Shown in pieces: positions 33,754 through 38,541 of a stretch of DNA of 38,541 nucleotides (position 1 is the first letter of the stretch; each line of letters begins with the position of its first letter). The position numbers and the translations under genes are program-made. The stretch is from positions 65,416 through 103,956 of the forward strand of contig DXJV01000073.1 of the NCBI GenBank assembly GCA_019056785.1, written 5' to 3'. Source of the DNA: Candidatus Heimdallarchaeota archaeon (GTDB taxonomy: Archaea; Asgardarchaeota; Heimdallarchaeia; JABLTI01). The notes beneath the pieces were generated by a model, which was given only the letters and a program-made list of their open reading frames with translations, was not told where the DNA came from and ran no database searches.

Positions 33754-34881
33754 TCATTTTTGTCCCTCTACCAACTGTCTTGCCAATGCTAACTTTTGCT
33801 CTTTTTTTTCACAATGCTTTTCAATAAACGGAAGAGCTTGGTCAAACAATTCTTGCTTGCATTCGCCACACAAAAGCTCGCCGGATTTACAAGCGTGTTC
33901 CCTCTTTGTTAGGAGTTGGTCATCGTCTGTGAAATAGAATTTGAACAAATCGAATATGCGGCAATCATCTATTCTTCCTCCTTTTGCTTTCTGTTCTCTT
34001 TTGGTTTCTCTGCCGCCTGTGATGATATTGCTAATTTTTCTTTGCAGAGACTTTTCTGTTTCACTTAAAGTCAAGATAAAGGCAGTCCCGGCACTTTTTG
34101 ACATTTTTTGCCCACCATCTAAGGACCCCAGGATTTTGTGGAACGTAAAGGATGGTAAGATGAAGCCAAACCGCTCTTGGTGTATTTTTTTTCGAGCAAT
34201 ATCTCTGCTCAAGCGAGAGTGAGGGGCTTGTTCTAATCCCACAGGAGTAATGGTGGGTAATGGTCCTTCGTAATCCGGTAGTTGCGGTAATAATATATCT
34301 CCAATCTGAATGAGGGCACTTTGATAAGCGCCAAATGCTTGTTCACCATAAATAGCTCTCATCATATTGTAGGTTACATTACGTGAAAATAATGATGCCA
34401 AACGTAAGACATTGTGCTCCTCTGATTGCTTATAAATATAGGCTGTTTTGGGCTCTAGACCCAACGCCAAAATGTCAGCAATATTGTCAATGGCAATTTG
34501 GTGAGCCCGTTCTAAAGGCACTCCATTATGCAAGTACCCCTCCATATCTGCAATGCAGAAGTAGACTTTTGCACCAAGTGATTGATAATACAAAACCTCA
34601 TTACAAGTGATAAGAGAACCAATATGATACTTCCCCGTGGGTTTGATCCCAGTCATAATTGCAAAAGGCTTCTTTGCTTCAATTGCTTCGAAGACCTTTT
34701 TAGCATCAGTATGACCAAAGATCAACCTGCGCCGGAAGTACTTGTGGTTCATCCTTCCCTCGAGGGAATCAGCTATCTCGCTAATGTCTTGAATACCAAA
34801 TTCAAGCATCGCGCGCTCGTAATTAGTTATTTTGCCGGAAAAGGCATCGATACTAGTATTAGTTACTTGTTGATTCTTCAC
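33754..34881 (-). CDS. trpS: Tryptophanyl-tRNA synthetase, archaeal/eukaryal type
   Basis: The 375-residue class I enzyme charges tRNA-Trp. It has TGIKPTGKYHIGS, the HIGH-like motif at 86-89, and GQKMSKS with KMSKS at 259-263. An N-terminal extension of about 70 residues (before the Rossmann fold) is typical of archaeal and eukaryal TrpRS. The start is a GTG at 34881, with GGAGG eight bases upstream; an ATG at 34935 in the same frame would add 18 residues, but the ribosome site favours the GTG. A Cys-rich stretch CKSGELLCGEC near the C-terminus may bind zinc. The 5' leader carries a 10-bp inverted repeat. Confidence 0.93.
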   Translation of the reverse strand: MKNQQVTNTSIDAFSGKITNYERAMLEFGIQDISEIADSLEGRMNHKYFRRRLIFGHTDAKKVFEAIEAKKPFAIMTGIKPTGKYHIGSLITCNEVLYYQSLGAKVYFCIADMEGYLHNGVPLERAHQIAIDNIADILALGLEPKTAYIYKQSEEHNVLRLASLFSRNVTYNMMRAIYGEQAFGAYQSALIQIGDILLPQLPDYEGPLPTITPVGLEQAPHSRLSRDIARKKIHQERFGFILPSFTFHKILGSLDGGQKMSKSAGTAFILTLSETEKSLQRKISNIITGGRETKREQKAKGGRIDDCRIFDLFKFYFTDDDQLLTKREHACKSGELLCGECKQELFDQALPFIEKHCEKKEQKLALARQLVEGQK

Positions 34882-34929
34882 ATGAAAAACCTCCAAAAAA
34901 TAGAGTGGTGCTACCAATAGGAAGCCTTC

Positions 34930-34980
34930 TTTCATCTAGGAGGATTAGAATTAATCGCGCCAAGCGAACTCTAGATGAAA
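34930..34980 (-). repeat. Inverted repeat in the trpS leader
   Basis: TTTCATCTAG (34930-34939) and CTAGATGAAA (34971-34980) are perfect 10-bp arms with a 31-base loop, 49 bases before the trpS start. On the transcript the loop contains CCTCC, able to pair with the GGAGG ribosome site of trpS, so a leader switch is conceivable. Confidence 0.5.
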
Positions 34981-35026
34981 TTCTGCGGCAACCATATTAG
35001 TAACCATGAAAAGAAACGTGCCGCCT

Positions 35027-35036
35027 TTTTTTTAAA
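35027..35036 (-). promoter_or_regulatory. Probable TATA box of trpS
   Basis: On the minus strand GTTTAAAAAA stands about 150 bases before the trpS GTG, which would give a leader of roughly 125 nt including the inverted repeat. Confidence 0.35.
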
Positions 35037-35168
35037 CTTTACGTAATGATTTGTTTTTCCTAAAAAAAGTGTTTTTTTCAGCTCAAAGGTGCTTTCCTAC
35101 ACTTGTAGCTCCGCAGGAAAACTTTCAATAATATTCCATTTAAAAAATAGGCTTTAAAGAAAAAGTTG

Positions 35169-35254
35169 TGGTGCGGGGAAGGGGAGTCGAACCCCTGCAC
35201 TCCTGCGAGACAAGAGCCTGAATCTTGCGTCTTTGACCACTTGACTATCCCCGC
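35169..35254 (-). tRNA. tRNA-Leu(CAG), CCA encoded, no intron
   Basis: On the minus strand acceptor GCGGGGA pairs with TCCCCGC. The anticodon stem CAAGA/TCTTG encloses TTCAGGC (anticodon CAG), the long variable arm CTC-GCAG-GAG is the class II arm expected for leucine, and the T-stem AGGGG/CCCCT encloses TTCGACT. Discriminator A and an encoded CCA follow. Confidence 0.96.
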
Positions 35255-35320
35255 AGTGGTAATTAATTATTGACCAAAAGTTCTTTTTAACTCTAACGAT
35301 GAAACCTAAATCCCAGAAGT

Positions 35321-36661
35321 TTAGCTCATTTTTTCTAATAGTTTCTTTACCATCTCGAAGTAGAAATTGGTTACTGCAACAAAAGAATCAAGGTCCAGCC
35401 ATTCATTCTTAGCATGCACTCCACCACCTATCGGTCCAAAATCAAAGGTGGGGATGCCTTCACGGGAGAAATAGCGTGCGTCGGAAGCGCCTCCTTTTTC
35501 CACCACTTTCGCTGGGAAGTTAAATTGTTTGGATACTTCGAGGGCTGTCTTAATTAACATTGAATCTTTAGGGGTGTTGACCATTCCCTGACCAGGTTTG
35601 AAGGTTAAAGAATACTCAGCACCAAATAATTCATCGCACATTTTTCGCAACGTATGCTCAGCTACAGTATAATCTTGAGTCATTGCTCGAATGTCTAAGA
35701 GTAATTCCCACTGGTCGTCTTTTTCTAATAACATATTTGGACCAATCGTTATCCCATAGGTAGAAAACGCAGTGGGAAATTGTGTTCGAACCAGAAAACG
35801 CAAGTTTTCGAAGAGCATTGTTAGATGTTCATCATAAGTTACTTTAGCGTTTATGGTCTTATCTGGGATAACAACCTCGAGGCTCACTTCATCCGGAACA
35901 ACATTTCCTTTGATAAATTTCCCAGTAAGATGTGCTACTTTCCAAGCATTGAAGCTTACTTCCCGTGAGGCACGAAGCATGCAATGAACATCTCCTCCAG
36001 GGTTTTGATACGCTGAATGACGCCCCCATTGATCAGTAACAAATGTCTTTTGTTCGATGTGCCCCCTGATTTGTGCTGTTTTCTTTGGAAGGGAAATTAC
36101 TGCCCCCATGGCATTTCTCCGTCGAGAGATAATTACCAACCCTTCCCCATCAAGATTCATTACTGCATCAGGCATACGCTTGAATTTTTTCAAGTAATTG
36201 CCCGCGCTGTGGACACCACCAATTTCCTCATCACCAGAGAGTTCAAAACAAACAGTCAATTTATCTTCAAGATTTAATTCTCGGATCAAAGGGAGAATTG
36301 TCATTATGGATGCAACATTGTTCTTATTATCTATAACACCCCGACCAAAAGCAAGATTGTCTTTGATGACAAGTTCAAAGGGATCTGTTGCCCATCCCTC
36401 ACCAGTAGGGACAACATCAAAGTGAGCCATGAGCAACAAGTGGAACTTACCATTGCCAACTTTTCCATAGACAGAATAATAACCTTCATCCTCAAAAAGT
36501 TGAGCAGCAATCCCTCGTTCTTGCAAATACTGCACTATAAATTCTGGGCATTCTTTTCCCAACTTTATCCCTTCTGCAGGGCGATTAACTGTCTTAAAAC
36601 TTACCAATTTTTCTAGCAAAGAAATTAACTTCTCTCGGCTGATTTCTACCACGATAACCAC
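35321..36661 (-). CDS. M20-family metallopeptidase/deacylase
   Basis: The 446-residue enzyme has the M20 zinc-site motifs in order: LLMAHFDVVP (metal His), GRGVIDNKNN (bridging Asp), SGDEEIGG (catalytic Glu pair), NLDGEG, GGASDARYF and the late GGGVHAKNEWL (metal His). A dimerisation lid separates the two parts of the catalytic domain. The family includes DapE, ArgE, carboxypeptidases and dipeptidases; this member has no signal peptide and acts in the cytosol, with the substrate unresolved. The start GTG at 36661 has no ribosome site; GTG nine bases later is as good. Confidence 0.9.
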   Translation of the reverse strand: MVIVVEISREKLISLLEKLVSFKTVNRPAEGIKLGKECPEFIVQYLQERGIAAQLFEDEGYYSVYGKVGNGKFHLLLMAHFDVVPTGEGWATDPFELVIKDNLAFGRGVIDNKNNVASIMTILPLIRELNLEDKLTVCFELSGDEEIGGVHSAGNYLKKFKRMPDAVMNLDGEGLVIISRRRNAMGAVISLPKKTAQIRGHIEQKTFVTDQWGRHSAYQNPGGDVHCMLRASREVSFNAWKVAHLTGKFIKGNVVPDEVSLEVVIPDKTINAKVTYDEHLTMLFENLRFLVRTQFPTAFSTYGITIGPNMLLEKDDQWELLLDIRAMTQDYTVAEHTLRKMCDELFGAEYSLTFKPGQGMVNTPKDSMLIKTALEVSKQFNFPAKVVEKGGASDARYFSREGIPTFDFGPIGGGVHAKNEWLDLDSFVAVTNFYFEMVKKLLEKMS

Positions 36662-36711
36662 GACTTTTTTTAAGCACTATTAATTAAACAAGATTACTCT
36701 ACTTTATAAAC

Positions 36712-36721
36712 TGTAGCACTT
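36712..36721 (-). promoter_or_regulatory. TATA box of the M20 gene
   Basis: GTTTATAAAG on the minus strand is centred about 55 bases before the GTG start, predicting a short leader of roughly 30 nt. Confidence 0.5.
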
Positions 36722-36893
36722 TCTTTAACAAATTACTAGTTGTTTTCTAACTATCAAGTAACGGGCCTTTTCTTACCATTAATACAATTGAAATTAGTAG
36801 TACTAACGTAACCAATGCAAAGAGATGCAATATGTCACTGTAGTTTGAACGTGAAGGCGTTTCCTGTTGTAAAGGATTACAAATCGCATTTAG

Positions 36894-38045
36894 TTAGGCT
36901 TTCTTCTTTGAGGGGGGTCCATCCAATATTATTACCTCTTCAGGTAGGAGCCTGCACTGACAGTAGGGACATTTTCCTTTCACCTTTAACCATTCTTGGA
37001 GGTGGGCGAGATGCCCTATCGTGCCACATTCCGGGCATTTGCCTGCTTGTTCGCCAAAAGAGATTGGAAGTTTGCATACATTGCAGTAAAGAACTTCTCT
37101 CTCACAAGAGCTACATGTCTGAGCTTTTTCGTCTAAAGGCATCCCGCAATAATAACATGTTTTCTCTTGTAATCTTATCAAACTCTTTGCAAGTGTTTTT
37201 GCTGTTTTTTCCCTCTCCTTCTCATCTGTTTGCAGTTTGTTTTGAAAGAACACCCTATCATTAGAAACTTGAAATGGAATTGATTCCGGTAGATCGATTA
37301 ACCAATCTTGTAAAGAAATGATGTCTCTGAAATCTAATATCTTGGCTAGTTCCTCTAAAGAAATAGACACATATCGTTTTAGGATCCTCTTAAAATCTTC
37401 AATGCGTTCTTCTTCACTCTTTGTTATTGTTAAAGGAGAGGAAGAAATATATGGTTTATAGATTGGGCTATATGGAGCTGAAGCTGCAGAGGTTTTTTTC
37501 GAATCGTTTCTAGCAATTGCAGATTGGATTTTTAAAGAAAGAAACATCATAATTAGAAAGATTGGGAGCAATAGTATCTCAGGTAAGAGATATAAAAATA
37601 GGTTTGCAACATTAAAAAACGATTTTGCTTGTGCAGTGCTACCATAGGAGCCTTCTCGTACAATCAGTGTCCCAAAAGAGGAGGCAATATTTAATGAAAA
37701 ATAATGAATGCCTGTTTTGCTTGCAGTAAACTCGAAGCTTTCTCCAGTATAACCGGGCCCATCCACTTTTTTTCCTGAAAGCAATAAATAGGAATCAAAC
37801 AATGTGATGCTATAGTCTTTCTGCCAGAAGTAATCAATAGTTACGATAATAGTATAAGTCTTGCCTTTTGTTAGATGAATTTTATACGTTTTAGAAGATG
37901 CTATACTAAAAAGGTCAACACTTTGCCCCACATCAATTTTTCTTCCTCGAATTAAAGGAATTGTGAATGCTAGAGTATTGGTCACCGACAAAAGCACAAC
38001 AAAAATCACAGTTATATTTACAATCAAACTTTTCTTGGAAGTCAT
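36894..38045 (-). CDS. Membrane protein with extracytosolic domain, winged-helix-like part, zinc ribbon and RING-like end
   Basis: The 383-residue protein has a signal peptide (about 7-27), a beta-rich extracytosolic domain (about 30-135) like a pre-peptidase or PPC module, one membrane span (about 150-172) and a cytosolic half. That half has a helical winged-helix- or PCI-like segment (about 212-268, SLEELAKILDFRD), a zinc ribbon (Cys297, Cys300, Cys311, Cys314) and a second zinc domain: Cys321, Cys324, Cys337, Cys340, His345, His348, Cys359, Cys362. The run HLAHLQEWLKVKGKCPYC closely follows the RING-H2 pattern H-x2-[CH]-x2-W-L-x(n)-C-P-x-C. A membrane-bound ubiquitin-ligase-like role is therefore possible, though zinc-ribbon proteins of unknown role are common in Asgard genomes. 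TATA-like CATTTAAAAA lies about 40 bases upstream of the ATG. Confidence 0.8.
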   Translation of the reverse strand: MTSKKSLIVNITVIFVVLLSVTNTLAFTIPLIRGRKIDVGQSVDLFSIASSKTYKIHLTKGKTYTIIVTIDYFWQKDYSITLFDSYLLLSGKKVDGPGYTGESFEFTASKTGIHYFSLNIASSFGTLIVREGSYGSTAQAKSFFNVANLFLYLLPEILLLPIFLIMMFLSLKIQSAIARNDSKKTSAASAPYSPIYKPYISSSPLTITKSEEERIEDFKRILKRYVSISLEELAKILDFRDIISLQDWLIDLPESIPFQVSNDRVFFQNKLQTDEKEREKTAKTLAKSLIRLQEKTCYYCGMPLDEKAQTCSSCEREVLYCNVCKLPISFGEQAGKCPECGTIGHLAHLQEWLKVKGKCPYCQCRLLPEEVIILDGPPSKKKA

Positions 38046-38141
38046 CTCTGAGTAATTTAAAAGAAAAACCTTATTATTAAGCTTTTTAAATGAAAAAAGT
38101 GACCCGTGGTTCGAATTTCATTTTGTTCATAAAATTTGTCT

Positions 38142-38541
38142 TTAGCATAGTTCTTTAAGTTGTTGAGGGTGAAATGAACGAGCACCCATCCTTCTTATTG
38201 TTGCACTTGCCGCTTTTACGCCCAACCGAGCTGCTTTTTTAATGTCCCTTGTTTTTAAAAATTCATGAAGAAAGCCCGCAGAAAAGGCATCACCCGCCCC
38301 TGTAGTATCGACCACTGGAGTTGGGAGTGCCTTTTCGAAATGTTCTTCTCTTTCTCGTGTTTTAATAATGACGCCTTTTGCTCCTAAGGTTAAGACAGCA
38401 ATTTCTGCGAATTTTAGCATTTCATCACTAATCTCTTTTGGGCTGTTTTTCTGTGTGAATGTTTTTCCTTCGAAGAGGTTCGCAAAGAGGATGAACGGTG
38501 GATGTTGTTTCATTAGTTCTTGCAAGACCGGCCGGGTGCGG
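38142..38541 (-). CDS. PfkB-family carbohydrate kinase, C-terminal part, cut by the right edge
   Basis: About 133 residues of the C-terminal part of a ribokinase-type sugar or nucleoside kinase are present. The anion hole and catalytic Asp are in DTTGAGDAFSAGFLHE, the second PfkB signature, preceded by the TLGAKGVIIK strand. The visible upstream RTRPVLQEL fits the conserved N-x-R-P segment before the central helix, so the frame continues past the window. A TTG at 38525 is not a start. The phosphorylated substrate cannot be told from this half. AT-rich DNA separates it from the RING-like gene on the same strand. Confidence 0.92.
   Translation of the reverse strand, partial: RTRPVLQELMKQHPPFILFANLFEGKTFTQKNSPKEISDEMLKFAEIAVLTLGAKGVIIKTREREEHFEKALPTPVVDTTGAGDAFSAGFLHEFLKTRDIKKAARLGVKAASATIRRMGARSFHPQQLKELC

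Noticed and set aside
36815..37264. 149-codon plus-strand frame opposite the RING-like gene
   Set aside because: It is antisense to the Cys/His-rich domain that fits a zinc-binding pattern on the minus strand.
1..38541. CRISPR array, insertion sequence, prophage or replication origin
   Set aside because: No regularly spaced direct repeats, transposase, phage structural gene or origin-recognition repeats were seen.

Overview
The window looks like a chromosomal segment of an Asgard (Promethearchaeati) archaeon of moderate GC, about 40% by eye. Archaeal core genes are present: B-family DNA polymerase, archaeal-type phosphopantetheine adenylyltransferase, TruA and archaeal/eukaryal-type TrpRS. 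Beside them sit eukaryote-signature genes: an ESCRT-III subunit of the Vps2/24/46 (CHMP1-like) class, a Rag/Gtr-like GTPase fused to a roadblock domain, a Cys-less UEV (E2-like) protein with a Vps23-like steadiness box, and a membrane protein ending in a RING-like zinc domain. A Heimdallarchaeia-like lineage is possible, but I cannot fix the clade from sequence alone.

Layout. 0-2.2 kb: 3' end of an unrecognised gene, then the Rag-like pseudo-GTPase and ESCRT-III on the minus strand. 2.4-5 kb: DegV protein, a duplicated membrane protein and CoaD on the plus strand, converging on PolB (minus). 7.9-9.2 kb: a decayed polyketide-type dehydratase gene with a phosphopantetheinyl-transferase-like tail. 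9.35 kb: tRNA-Asp(GTC) interrupted in the T-loop by a 33-nt intron-like insertion. 9.6-13.2 kb: a secreted protein, then a minus-strand pair (condensation/alcohol-acyltransferase-like protein and zinc-ribbon membrane protein) and TruA. 13.2-18 kb: zinc-finger and transglutaminase-like genes, then a large surface protein, closed by a two-way terminator. 18-20 kb: CoA-disulfide-reductase-like flavoprotein and a NYN protein. 20.4-23.4 kb: nucleotide-sugar genes (SDR epimerase, HAD phosphatase, sugar-1-P nucleotidylyltransferase), richer in GC. 23.6-24.7 kb: UEV/steadiness-box protein and a partner gene. 24.9-28.4 kb: AT-rich iron-sulfur flavoprotein, a free-standing LAGLIDADG protein and a small helical protein. 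28.6-38.5 kb: tRNA-Ala(CGC), a 1199-residue winged-helix/coiled-coil protein, an EamA transporter, TrpRS, tRNA-Leu(CAG), an M20 peptidase, the RING-like membrane protein and the end of a PfkB kinase.

The strongest theme is a dispersed set of membrane-remodelling and ubiquitin-like parts: ESCRT-III beside a Rag-like protein that has lost its GTP-binding lysine and switch aspartate, an ESCRT-I-like UEV protein with a helical operon partner, and a RING-like membrane protein. No ubiquitin, E1, true E2 or Vps4 gene is seen here, so a complete pathway is inferred rather than shown. No CRISPR array, insertion sequence or prophage was found.
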